In this document: piece after piece, positions 1-6,881 of the stretch
Layout: every line of letters begins with the position of its first letter
Numbering within the stretch: the stretch's first letter is position 1
Assembly (NCBI GenBank): GCA_017615495.1
Contig: JAGAAA010000009.1
Location: 1 to 11,360, forward strand
Direction of reading: 5' to 3'
Origin: Clostridia bacterium
GTDB lineage: Bacteria > Bacillota > Clostridia > Christensenellales > CAG-1252
DNA: 11,360 nucleotides
Position numbers and translations under genes: made by a program
The notes under the pieces: generated by a model
Seen by the model: only the letters and a program-made list of their open reading frames with translations
Database searches by the model: none
Told to the model about the DNA's origin: nothing

Positions 1-1
1 A

Positions 2-3000
2 GGCGCGGCGGCGGGTAACTCGTACGACATTTCGGTAGGCGGCTTTACTTCCTCCAACTACGAGATCAACTTTGTAAAAGGCACCTTGACCGTGGCGAAG
101 AGGGAACTCGTTCTCACTTATAAACACGATGCGCCCATCTCCTACGTGTACGGCGACGCGTCGGTTTATCAACTTAACCCGTACGAGCACGTCAACATCG
201 GCGGCGACGGCTTTGCGCCAAGTGATTTGACGTTGATTGCCGCCAATGGCGAATATATCAAGACGCTTGTGCCCATCACGGTCGCGGTCGGCTCCAACAA
301 AGCCACGGCGCAACCGCTCCTTCAGATCAACGGCTCCAACTTCGGTTACGTACAAACCTATTGGTTGTATCTTTACACCCCGGGCGTCGGCGCCAACTAC
401 ACGGTGACAAACAACCTTGACGACAACGCCAAGCTCGTTATCTCCAAAAAGGCGCTTACCTTGACCGCAAACGACGCAACGGTGCCTTACGGCAACGAGG
501 CGCCCGAATTCACCGTCAGTACCGAGGACTTTGCTTATGACGATGCAACCAAGGCGTTTAACGTGGTGTTCTCCGGCACGCTTAGCTTCGTTTGCGATTA
601 CAACGCGGGCGATGCGGTGGGTAACTCGTACGACGTCATGCCCAGCGGCGTCACCGCGGGCAACTACGAGGTGTCCTTCGCTCCCGGTACTTTGACCGTG
701 ACAAAGAGAAGCGTGACCATCGGCAACAGCAACAGCGAGCCGTTAAGGTACGTGTACGGCGATCCGACGGTTTACACCTTAAATCCCGCTTCCGTCATCA
801 CGCTTGGCGGCGACGGCTTGGCGCAGGGCGACCAATTCAGCGACATCGCAACCCTCACCCTTGCGGTGGGTGCGGACAAGGCTACGGCAAGCCCCATCAC
901 TTCGGCGCTCAGCGGCAGCAACTTTGGTTACGCCGCCACCTATTGGCTGTACCTCTTTATCAAGGGGAATGAAAACTACGAAGTGACAGACGTCCTTGAT
1001 AGCAACGCCAAGCTCGTTATCGCCAAGAAGACCCTCACCGTCACCGCGGAAAACAAGAGCGTGAAGTACGGCGAAGAAGCGCCCGAGTTCACCGTCAGCT
1101 ACGACGGCTTTGCGTACGACGACGCCACCAAGGCTTTCAACCTCGTCTTCTCCGGCACGCTTGCTTATGATTGCGATTATCAGCCGGGTACTTCGGTTGG
1201 CACGGTGGGCATCACGCCGAAAGACATCACCGCGGGCAACTACGAGATCAACTTCGTGCCCGGCGCGCTCACCGTCACTCCGAGGGAGATCACCGTCAGC
1301 AACACCAACGACGCGTCGTTTAGCTACGTTTACGGTGACAACGCCGTTTACGGCCTCGCCACCACGATGGGCTCCATCGTAACGGTTTCGGGCGACGGCT
1401 TTGCGGACGGCGACGATTTCGCGAGCGTGGGCGTGCTTACCCTTGCCGTCGGCGCAAACAAGGCTACGGCAAGCCCCATCACCTCTGCGCTCAGCGCTAC
1501 AAACTTCGGCTATGCGGCAACTTACTGGCTGTGCGTCATCCCGACCAACGACAACTACGTCATCACGGACGGCTTTGATGAAAACGCAAAGGTGGTCATC
1601 AGCAAGAAGGCTCTCACCATCACCGCAGACGACAAGACCGTCGCTTACGGCGATACCGCGCCTTCGTTTACCGTCACCTACGACGGCTTCGTAGGCGGCA
1701 ACTATAACGACGGCCCCGCCAAACTCACCGGCACCCTCGCGTTCACCTGCGCGTACGACATTACGGACGCCACCAACAGGGCAGTAGGCGAATATACCGT
1801 CATCCCGACGGGCGTCACAAACGGCAACTACGACATCACCTTCGTGCCCGGCACGTTGACCGTTGAGACCAGGCTCGTCACCTTGACTTGGGGCGAGACG
1901 AACCTCGTTTACAACAAGGCAGAGCAAGCGCCCTCCGTCACGGTGGGCAACGTGGTCTACGGTGAGACCGTCGCGGTGGAAGTGACCGGCGCGGCAAGCA
2001 CAGTCGGTACCTATACCGCCACGGCTGCCATCTCCGACGAGAACTACAGGCTCCCGATCGACAACACCAAGGCGTTTGCCATCGCTAAGAAAGCCATCAC
2101 CGTTACGGCGGAGGATAAGGAGAGCAATCTCAACTACGACCTCGTACAGTTGACTGCGGTTGCGCAAGGCATCTTGGAAGGCGACGAAGTGTTCACTCTC
2201 TCCACCACGGCAGACAAGAACGTGGCGGGCGAGTACCCCATCGTCGTCACCCTTACCGGCAACGACAATTACGACGTCACGGCGGTAAACGGCACCTATA
2301 CCGTTAAGAGCAACGTGACCGTCATTGACGATAAGGACGGCACCAAAGTCGTGGAAGGCAAGGAGACCGTGGACAAAGACGCCGCGAAGGAGGGCGAAGG
2401 CGTCAGCATCAAAAACATGATCAAGAACGTCATCGACGCGGCTGCGGAAGCTCCCGTGGCAAATCTCTCCATTGAGATCGGCAACGGCGCCACCATTACC
2501 TTCAACAAGGCGGCTCTTGTGGAACTTGCCAAGGCGGATGACGTTAGGATCATCTATTCCGAGACCCTTGGCGTGGACGTTGACAGAAGCAACAAGGATC
2601 TCAAGAACGCCGAGTTGGTCATCAACGTTTCGCTTGGCGACGTCACCTTCGACGGCGGCTTGGCCACCGTCACCACCTCCTTTAACAACGATGCGCCTCT
2701 CGGCAAGAGGGCAGTGGTCTACTACGTGGATGAAAACGGCAAGAAGACCGATATGAAGGCAACCTTCAAGGACGGTACCGTCACCTTTACGACGGGGCAC
2801 TTCTCCACCTATACGGTCGAGTACGTTTGGAAAACCGGCGCCCTTGTTGCAAACATCGTGGCAAGCATCGTGGCTTTTGCACTCATCGTCCTTCTTATCT
2901 TCTTTATCATCAAGAAGATCAAGAACAAGAAAAACAAGCCCGATCCGTACGAGGCTGCGCGTGAGCAAGCCGAGCAAGAAGCCGAGGAAGCATCCGCTGA

Positions 3001-3961
3001 AGAAGAGATTGCCGAAGAGGAGGTCGTCTACGAGGACGAAAACTACGAAGAAACGGAAGAAGAGCCTCGTGAGATGTCCCTCAGCGAATCCCTCGCCGGT
3101 GCCAGAGATTTCGGCGCGGTGGGCATCGTTACCAAGGCGTCCATCATCGAACATCTTGCCGAAACTTTTGGCGACAAGGTGGAAGTCAACGCCAGAGAGA
3201 ACCGCACCCCCAACGGCAAGCTTCTCCTTTCGGACAACCACTTCGCCTTCGCGCCAAACGGCAAGAGAGTGTGCTTTACGTACGTCTATCAGGATGACGA
3301 CGGCGACGTGATCATCCTTCTCCGTACCACGGCGGAACACGCGCACGAGATCCGTCAGGCGCACAAGAGCACCGGCGTCAAGAGCGCCTTCCCCAAGAAC
3401 AAGGAAAGGGATTGGTACAGCGTCATCGTGGACAACACTTTCACCGAAGGCGACGTTTACGAGCTGTTGGATAGGGCGGCGTTGAACATCATCGGGCAGA
3501 CCGAACCCATCGAGGAAGAAGAGATGGAAGAGGTCTCTCTCAGCGAATCCCTTGCCGGCGCCAGAGATTTCGGCGCGGTGGGCATCGTCACCAAGGCGTC
3601 CATCATCGAGCACCTCGTTTCTACCTTTGGCGATAAGGTGGAAATCAACGCCAGAGAGAACCGCACCCCCAACGGCAAGTTGCTCCTCTCGGACAACCAC
3701 TTCGCATTTGCGCCCAACGGTAAAAAGGTTTGCTTCACCTACGTTTACGAAGACGACGAAGGCGATATCATCATCCTCCTTCGCACCACGGCAAGCCACG
3801 CGAGGGATATCCACACCGAGCACGCGGGTACCTGTGTCAGAAGCGCTTTCCCCAAGAATAAGGAGAAAGATTGGTACAGCATCATCGTGGACAACACCTT
3901 CTCGGACGAGGACGTCTACGATTTGTTGGATCGCGCGGTGCTTAACATTATCGGCGAATAA
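2..3961 (+). CDS. MBG-repeat surface protein with one TM helix and duplicated cytoplasmic domain (5' partial)
   Basis: The reading frame is open from base 2 (1319 codons visible) and the bases before the first possible start (TTG at 86) already encode the end of an MBG-type repeat (NYEINFVKGTLTVAK), so the true start lies upstream of the window. Domains in order: alternating repeat modules with MBG hallmarks (K-[AT]-[LI]-T-[LIV]-T-A, YG-x-x-AP-x-FTV, GNY-x-[IV]-x-F-x-PG-[TA]-LTV) to about base 2317; a membrane-proximal domain (about 2318-2839) ending in TGHFSTYTVEY, a type seen at the end of many surface-protein ectodomains; a 24-residue hydrophobic helix (2840-2911) followed by KKIKNKKNK, which as a stop-transfer signal puts the C-terminus in the cytoplasm; an acidic Glu-rich linker (about 2945-3076); and two 140-residue cytoplasmic repeats. 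MBG modules are common in bacterial adhesins and surface proteins. Adhesion or surface display is inferred; the role of the cytoplasmic part is unknown. It ends at TAA just before a strong terminator. Confidence 0.9.
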   Translation, partial: GAAAGNSYDISVGGFTSSNYEINFVKGTLTVAKRELVLTYKHDAPISYVYGDASVYQLNPYEHVNIGGDGFAPSDLTLIAANGEYIKTLVPITVAVGSNKATAQPLLQINGSNFGYVQTYWLYLYTPGVGANYTVTNNLDDNAKLVISKKALTLTANDATVPYGNEAPEFTVSTEDFAYDDATKAFNVVFSGTLSFVCDYNAGDAVGNSYDVMPSGVTAGNYEVSFAPGTLTVTKRSVTIGNSNSEPLRYVYGDPTVYTLNPASVITLGGDGLAQGDQFSDIATLTLAVGADKATASPITSALSGSNFGYAATYWLYLFIKGNENYEVTDVLDSNAKLVIAKKTLTVTAENKSVKYGEEAPEFTVSYDGFAYDDATKAFNLVFSGTLAYDCDYQPGTSVGTVGITPKDITAGNYEINFVPGALTVTPREITVSNTNDASFSYVYGDNAVYGLATTMGSIVTVSGDGFADGDDFASVGVLTLAVGANKATASPITSALSATNFGYAATYWLCVIPTNDNYVITDGFDENAKVVISKKALTITADDKTVAYGDTAPSFTVTYDGFVGGNYNDGPAKLTGTLAFTCAYDITDATNRAVGEYTVIPTGVTNGNYDITFVPGTLTVETRLVTLTWGETNLVYNKAEQAPSVTVGNVVYGETVAVEVTGAASTVGTYTATAAISDENYRLPIDNTKAFAIAKKAITVTAEDKESNLNYDLVQLTAVAQGILEGDEVFTLSTTADKNVAGEYPIVVTLTGNDNYDVTAVNGTYTVKSNVTVIDDKDGTKVVEGKETVDKDAAKEGEGVSIKNMIKNVIDAAAEAPVANLSIEIGNGATITFNKAALVELAKADDVRIIYSETLGVDVDRSNKDLKNAELVINVSLGDVTFDGGLATVTTSFNNDAPLGKRAVVYYVDENGKKTDMKATFKDGTVTFTTGHFSTYTVEYVWKTGALVANIVASIVAFALIVLLIFFIIKKIKNKKNKPDPYEAAREQAEQEAEEASAEEEIAEEEVVYEDENYEETEEEPREMSLSESLAGARDFGAVGIVTKASIIEHLAETFGDKVEVNARENRTPNGKLLLSDNHFAFAPNGKRVCFTYVYQDDDGDVIILLRTTAEHAHEIRQAHKSTGVKSAFPKNKERDWYSVIVDNTFTEGDVYELLDRAALNIIGQTEPIEEEEMEEVSLSESLAGARDFGAVGIVTKASIIEHLVSTFGDKVEINARENRTPNGKLLLSDNHFAFAPNGKKVCFTYVYEDDEGDIIILLRTTASHARDIHTEHAGTCVRSAFPKNKEKDWYSIIVDNTFSDEDVYDLLDRAVLNIIGE
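101..1870 (+). repeat. Three tandem composite (A+B) MBG-type protein repeats
   Basis: Within the surface-protein gene, units start at about 101, 707 and 1283, with periods of 606, 576 and 588 bases (202, 192 and 196 residues). Each holds an A module (YVYGD-x-x-VY, GGDG or SGDG, then an NFGY-x-x-TYWL core) and a B module of classical MBG type beginning at Lys-Lys codons at 446, 1025 and 1604. A part of a preceding unit lies at the window start. More divergent A- and B-like modules follow at about 1874-2086 and 2087-2317. Coordinates are hand-aligned from conserved residues. Confidence 0.85.
3077..3496 (+). repeat. Cytoplasmic domain repeat, copy 1
   Basis: This 420-base stretch encodes 140 residues starting SLSESLAGARDFGAVG and ending ALNIIG. 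It aligns without gaps to copy 2, 459 bases downstream. By hand count 116 of 140 residues are identical, about 83 percent. The second half (an FTYVY strand, an acidic turn, GD-x-IILLRTT, an HA-x-x-I helix, SAFPKNKE-x-DWYS-[VI]-IVDNTF, then a DVY-x-LLDRA helix) has the order of elements of the MmcQ/YjbR family: strand, LK-x-x-P-like turn, helix, K-x-HW-x-[ST]V-x-[LV]D, helix. That assignment is a tentative reading by eye. Confidence 0.85.
3536..3955 (+). repeat. Cytoplasmic domain repeat, copy 2
   Basis: Second copy of the 140-residue C-terminal domain, separated from the first by 13 residues of acidic linker (QTEPIEEEEMEEV). Differences from copy 1 are mostly conservative (V/I, R/K, D/E). They cluster in the helix after LLRTTA and in the final TF-x-x-x-DVY segment; the first 80 or so residues are almost invariant. 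The protein ends two codons after this repeat. Confidence 0.85.
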
Positions 3962-3990
3962 GGGTTAATACCTCCCTTAAACGTGCACAA

Positions 3991-4024
3991 AAAACCACCC
4001 GCACAAAAATGTGCGGGTGGTTTT
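3991..4024. terminator. Bidirectional intrinsic terminator between convergent genes
   Basis: A perfect 15-bp stem (3991-4005 with 4010-4024, arm aaaaccacccgcaca) closes a four-base AAAA loop. A T-rich tail follows on the plus strand. The run of A at 3989-3994 gives a U-tract on the minus strand, so it can end both the surface-protein transcript and the convergent YhcH-family transcript. Confidence 0.95.
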
Positions 4025-4048
4025 CTTATTAAGCGTGATTGGCGGATC

Positions 4049-4492
4049 TTACGCTACGGGGACTTTGACGACCACCTTTTCAACGCGGCTGCCGTCGCCT
4101 TGTTGCGGACGGTGCGCGTCTTCGGGGAAGACGACGATGAAGTCTCCGTCGGTGAGGGTCAAAAGGTCAACTTCGCCGTGATAGAAGGCAACGTCCTTTT
4201 CCGCAAACTTGTCTTCGTAAAGAGTTTGGGTGGAAAGGTCAGCCACACCAAACAGCTCCTTGCCCTTCAAAACGCATTGGATGTCGATGTACTTTTTGTG
4301 CGCCTCGATCTTGCAGGCGTCCGCGGGCTTGCTGTCGTAGCTTTGCACAAGGGCAAACACGCCACCGCCAAGTTCGTACCTGCCAACCTCTTTGGGGGCA
4401 GTCATCGCTTCTTCAAGGAAGGCAAAAGCGGCGGGGAAGCCGGGATTGACGCTCTTGTAGAGCGCGGCGTATTTCAAATTGTCTTTTATCAT
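4049..4492 (-). CDS. YhcH/YjgK/YiaL (TabA/EbgC)-family protein
   Basis: A 147-residue protein of the usual length for this family (about 150). It carries the family signature E63-A-H65-x-x-YIDIQ-x-x-x-x-G-x-E, and a later FPEDAHRP motif (H127-R-P). These positions supply metal-binding residues in the cupin-like beta fold of characterised members. Family members include E. coli NanQ (YhcH), reported as a sialic-acid anomerase, EbgC and TabA. A cytoplasmic carbohydrate anomerase or sugar-handling role is therefore plausible, but the substrate is unknown. The start is ATG at 4492 with a strong site (AAAGGAGG on the minus strand, 4500-4507) seven bases upstream. It is a single-gene unit with its own promoter and shares the terminator at 3991-4024 with the convergent gene. 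Confidence 0.92.
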   Translation of the reverse strand: MIKDNLKYAALYKSVNPGFPAAFAFLEEAMTAPKEVGRYELGGGVFALVQSYDSKPADACKIEAHKKYIDIQCVLKGKELFGVADLSTQTLYEDKFAEKDVAFYHGEVDLLTLTDGDFIVVFPEDAHRPQQGDGSRVEKVVVKVPVA

Positions 4493-4594
4493 AAACTCTC
4501 CTCCTTTAAAAGATGGTTTTTCCTATTTATCCGCAATTTGTGTGTATTTTTGCTCTTTTTTCGCGTCGGAACGAGCCTTTTTTGCGGCTTTTTC

Positions 4595-4623
4595 ATTATA
4601 CGCCTTTTTGTTTTGGAAATCAA
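4595..4623 (-). promoter_or_regulatory. Sigma-A-like promoter for the YhcH-family gene
   Basis: On the minus strand, TTGATT (4618-4623) is followed by a 17-base spacer and a perfect TATAAT (4595-4600). Transcription would begin near 4588 and leave a leader of about 95 bases. This would also transcribe into only part of the small basic open frame at 4489-4692, arguing against that frame being a gene. Confidence 0.7.
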
Positions 4624-4772
4624 TTCCATGAAGGTGAGGCAAAGAGGAGCAAAAACAAAAGTTTTCTCGTTCTGTTCGGAAAAATGCGACAAAATGAAAA
4701 TTTGAAAATTTTGCCTTTGCGTCGTCGCTTCGGTTTTTGCGGATATTTCCGCTTCGTTTCGTCAGAATTTAG
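4624..4772. other. AT-rich divergent intergenic region, no gene seen
   Basis: The stretch between the two divergent promoters is AT-rich with A-tracts and T-tracts. It holds short weak inverted repeats: gcgga-tatt-tccgc at 4739-4752, and a caaaat/attttg pair around 4690-4713. The possible translations here are Lys/Arg/Phe-rich, with no family signature and no good ribosome site. I see no RNA gene or riboswitch that I recognise. Confidence 0.6.
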
Positions 4773-4802
4773 TTGCCAATTATTGCGTACCTATAGTATA
4801 TT
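4773..4802 (+). promoter_or_regulatory. Likely sigma-A promoter of the plus-strand gene train
   Basis: TTGCCA (4773-4778), an 18-base spacer and TATATT (4797-4802), set in a very AT-rich block. A start near 4809 would give a leader of about 45 bases. Alternative -10 elements (TATAGT at 4792) have worse spacing. Confidence 0.55.
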
Positions 4803-4815
4803 TTATATATATCGT

Positions 4816-4833
4816 AAGCGCGGTTTCGCGCTT
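4816..4833 (+). other. Short leader hairpin
   Basis: A 7-bp GC-rich stem, aagcgcg-gttt-cgcgctt, lies in the predicted 5' leader of the membrane-protein gene and is followed by TTTTC. It looks like a minimal attenuator or a leader stabiliser. The stem is short and the T-run weak, so termination here is uncertain. Confidence 0.4.
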
Positions 4834-4841
4834 TTCTCGCG

Positions 4842-4846
4842 GGAGG
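4842..4846 (+). promoter_or_regulatory. Ribosome-binding site that selects the start at 4854
   Basis: GGAGG lies only one base before the ATG at 4848 but seven bases before the in-frame ATG at 4854. Normal spacing favours 4854, giving a protein beginning MRSGRGKCPQC. Confidence 0.8.
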
Positions 4847-4853
4847 AATGAAT

Positions 4854-6881
4854 ATGAGATCCGGAAGAGGCAAATGTCCACAATGTAAAGAGATCATAGT
4901 CGTGGATCTGGACGCAGCGGAGATCCGTTGCCCCCTGTGCCACGCCTTGCTCAAAAAGAGCAACAAGACGGTCGAAGAGGCGCGCGCGGAGGAAGAAGCG
5001 CGGGTCGCGGCGGCATTGGCGCGTGAAAAGGCGCTTGCCGAAGAAGCGGAAGAGGCCAAGGCCGCTCCCGTAGAAGAGCCCGCCGCTGAGGAAGCGCCCG
5101 CGGAAGACGTTGCCCCTGAAGCGGAAGTCCCCGCGGAAGAAGCCGTCGCCGAAGAGGCACCCGTGGAGGAAGAAGCCCCTGCGGATGAGATCGGTTTGAG
5201 CGACGAAGAGCTTGCCGCGATGGATGAAACCATCCCCGAAGAGGAGGTCACCGCGGAGCCTGCGGAGGACGAAGCCGCCGAGCTTGACGTCCCCCAAGCG
5301 GAAGAACCCGTGGATGAGATCGGATTGACGGATGAGGAGCTCGCCCAGATGGACGAAGCCATCCCCGAAGAAGAGTCCGTCGAAGACGCGGACCTCGATA
5401 TCCCCGCTTCCGTATCGGACGAGGAAGAAGCCCCCGCCGAAGAAGTTTCCGAAGAGGAAGAAGCTCCCGTTGACGAGGCGCCCCTCGGAGAGGAGATCGA
5501 CATCCCCGACGATGGCGAAGTTGCTGATATCCCCGTTGAAGAGATCCCCGTCGAGGAGGCTGAGCCCGCCGAGGAAACCACTGTGGAAGAAGCGGTTGAT
5601 GAGGAAGCTCCTATTGAAGAAGAGGCGGTCGCCGAGGAAATTCCCGTTGAGGAAGAGCCCGTAGAAGACGAAGCCGTTGAGGAGATCCCCGTAGAAGATG
5701 CCACGGAGGAAGCCATTCCGGTCGAGGAAGAACCCCTCGCCGTGGAAGAAGCCGCCGAAGAAGCCGCCGAAGAAGCGCCTGAGGAGGTTGCCGTGGAAGA
5801 GCCTGCGGAAGAGTCCGCAGCGGAAGAAGTTGCCGCAGAGGCAGCTCCCGCGGAGGAAGCCGGCTACGTGCCCACCGAGGAAGATATGGCGTTTGCCGCC
5901 AGCTTGTCGGACGGCACGCAACAGCGTGAGCAGGGCAAAGGGTACTTCGCCCCCGTCGTAAACAACAAACCCGCAGCCAAAAAGGACAGCGAGCAAAAGA
6001 AGGCGCGCAAGCAAAAGGCCGTTGCCGAAAAGGGAGAAAAGAGCATGAACGAAAACGCAATTTACAAAAAGCCCGTGGCGCTTATCATCACCATTCTTTC
6101 GGTGCTTGCCGCCGCGTTCTTCTTCCTCTATTACAAGACGCTTACGATTGGCTTTATTTCGGAAACCTTGCTGTTAAAGGTTGCAGATATCCTTCCGACC
6201 TTCGGCGGAGAGAAGTTCCCCTTGTACGTCAACACCATCTTTGCCGGATTGATCTTGATCATCTCCATTCTCGGGTTGACCGGTAAGCGCGGCGGGGTGG
6301 CGTTTGTCTTCGTTTTGCTTGCGGACCTCGTGTTCGTGGCGCAAAAAGTGCTCCTCGGCTTCGTGGAGATCAAGTTCCTTGCGGACTTCCTCGAAAAATT
6401 CGGCGAGTATGTTGACTACGGCATGTACGGTCTGTTGCTCCTCGGCGCCATCTTCCTTGCCGTTTCCCTCGTAAAGGGTAGCGATGACTTTGAGATCCAC
6501 GGCGGTACGGCGATCCTTCCGTTGGTCTACCTTGCGCTTGCCCTCGTGGGCTATGCCGCTTTGGTGGTGCTTCCCAAGGTGATCTCCGGCTTTAGCGTTT
6601 CGGCGGCGATCGAGCGTTACGTCATCTACGGCATTTGGGGGCTTGCCTTCCTTCTGACCTTCATCGGCGTGCACAGCGCCACCGCTTCCCGCGGCGCCAA
6701 CGGCTGGTTGTTGTTTGCTACGACGATGGTCATCGTCCTGTTCTACGCGGCGGCTGTCGTGCTTCAAAAATTCGGCGCGGACAAAAACCTTGAGTTTTAT
6801 CCCGAGATTTTCTATGCCATTTCGCCGGTCATCGCATTCTTCCCGCTTGCGGGCTTTGCGGCGTCCGATATGAGGAACTGA
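4854..6881 (+). CDS. Zinc-ribbon / acidic-linker / polytopic membrane protein, function unknown
   Basis: 675 residues in four parts. (1) Residues 8-29: a zinc ribbon with two CPxC knuckles (C8, C11, C26, C29). (2) Residues about 41-336: an extremely acidic Glu/Ala/Pro/Val-rich region, probably disordered, containing a duplicated DEIGL motif. (3) Residues about 337-397: a short segment (PTEEDMAFAASLSDG) and then a Lys-rich basic linker. (4) From residue 398: about eight predicted transmembrane helices (near 407-427, 458-476, 482-503, 522-540, 553-573, 589-607, 618-637, 652-670). The ribbon and acidic arm should face the cytoplasm, since no signal peptide precedes them and a basic stretch flanks the first helix. 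I do not recognise the membrane domain. It heads the gene train, and its TGA overlaps the next ATG by one base. A role as a membrane scaffold or sensor is only a guess. Confidence 0.88.
   Translation: MRSGRGKCPQCKEIIVVDLDAAEIRCPLCHALLKKSNKTVEEARAEEEARVAAALAREKALAEEAEEAKAAPVEEPAAEEAPAEDVAPEAEVPAEEAVAEEAPVEEEAPADEIGLSDEELAAMDETIPEEEVTAEPAEDEAAELDVPQAEEPVDEIGLTDEELAQMDEAIPEEESVEDADLDIPASVSDEEEAPAEEVSEEEEAPVDEAPLGEEIDIPDDGEVADIPVEEIPVEEAEPAEETTVEEAVDEEAPIEEEAVAEEIPVEEEPVEDEAVEEIPVEDATEEAIPVEEEPLAVEEAAEEAAEEAPEEVAVEEPAEESAAEEVAAEAAPAEEAGYVPTEEDMAFAASLSDGTQQREQGKGYFAPVVNNKPAAKKDSEQKKARKQKAVAEKGEKSMNENAIYKKPVALIITILSVLAAAFFFLYYKTLTIGFISETLLLKVADILPTFGGEKFPLYVNTIFAGLILIISILGLTGKRGGVAFVFVLLADLVFVAQKVLLGFVEIKFLADFLEKFGEYVDYGMYGLLLLGAIFLAVSLVKGSDDFEIHGGTAILPLVYLALALVGYAALVVLPKVISGFSVSAAIERYVIYGIWGLAFLLTFIGVHSATASRGANGWLLFATTMVIVLFYAAAVVLQKFGADKNLEFYPEIFYAISPVIAFFPLAGFAASDMRN
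5184..5246 (+). repeat. DEIGL acidic peptide motif, copy 1
   Basis: Encodes 21 residues beginning DEIGLSDEELAAMDE and ending IPEEE inside the acidic arm. It matches the copy at 5313-5375 in 18 of 21 positions. Unlike the low-complexity sequence around it, it has a hydrophobic pattern (I, L, L, M, I) that could form an amphipathic helix. Confidence 0.8.
5313..5375 (+). repeat. DEIGL acidic peptide motif, copy 2
   Basis: Second 21-residue copy (DEIGLTDEELAQMDE through IPEEE), 129 bases after the first. Only three substitutions separate the copies (S/T, A/Q, T/A). Confidence 0.8.
6031..6047 (+). promoter_or_regulatory. Possible internal ribosome site and start within the membrane-protein gene
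   Basis: AGGGAG (6031-6036) lies eight bases before an in-frame ATG (6045), exactly where the cytoplasmic arm ends and the membrane domain begins (MNENAIYKK). Initiation here would give a 278-residue membrane-only product. Purine-rich Lys/Glu codons produce such matches by chance, so this is only a possibility. Confidence 0.3.

Noticed and set aside
86..88. TTG as the start of the surface-protein gene
   Set aside because: In-frame codons from base 2 onwards already encode the tail of an MBG repeat, so the TTG is an internal leucine and the gene is cut by the window edge.
779..3823. 1014-codon open frame on the minus strand opposite the surface-protein gene
   Set aside because: It lacks stops because of the repetitive, GC-biased codon use of the sense gene. 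It has no domain signature, while the sense frame shows clear repeats, a TM helix and conserved domains.
4489..4692. 67-residue basic frame overlapping the YhcH-family start by ATGA
   Set aside because: The overlap looks like coupling, but the predicted promoter lies inside this frame, the translation is Lys/Arg-rich AT-region sequence, and its start has no good ribosome site.
4848..4850. ATG at 4848 as the start of the membrane-protein gene
   Set aside because: It leaves only one base between GGAGG and the start codon. The in-frame ATG at 4854 has the normal seven-base spacing.
3983..4851. Plus-strand frames at 3983-4705 and 4513-4851
   Set aside because: The first begins in the terminator hairpin and runs antisense through the YhcH-family gene. 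The second is AT-rich intergenic translation crossing both promoters.
4769..6014. Two long minus-strand frames (Ser/Ala-rich, and Gly/Phe-rich) opposite the acidic region
   Set aside because: They are complements of GAA/GAG/GCC-rich codons. The low-complexity composition is explained entirely by the sense strand.
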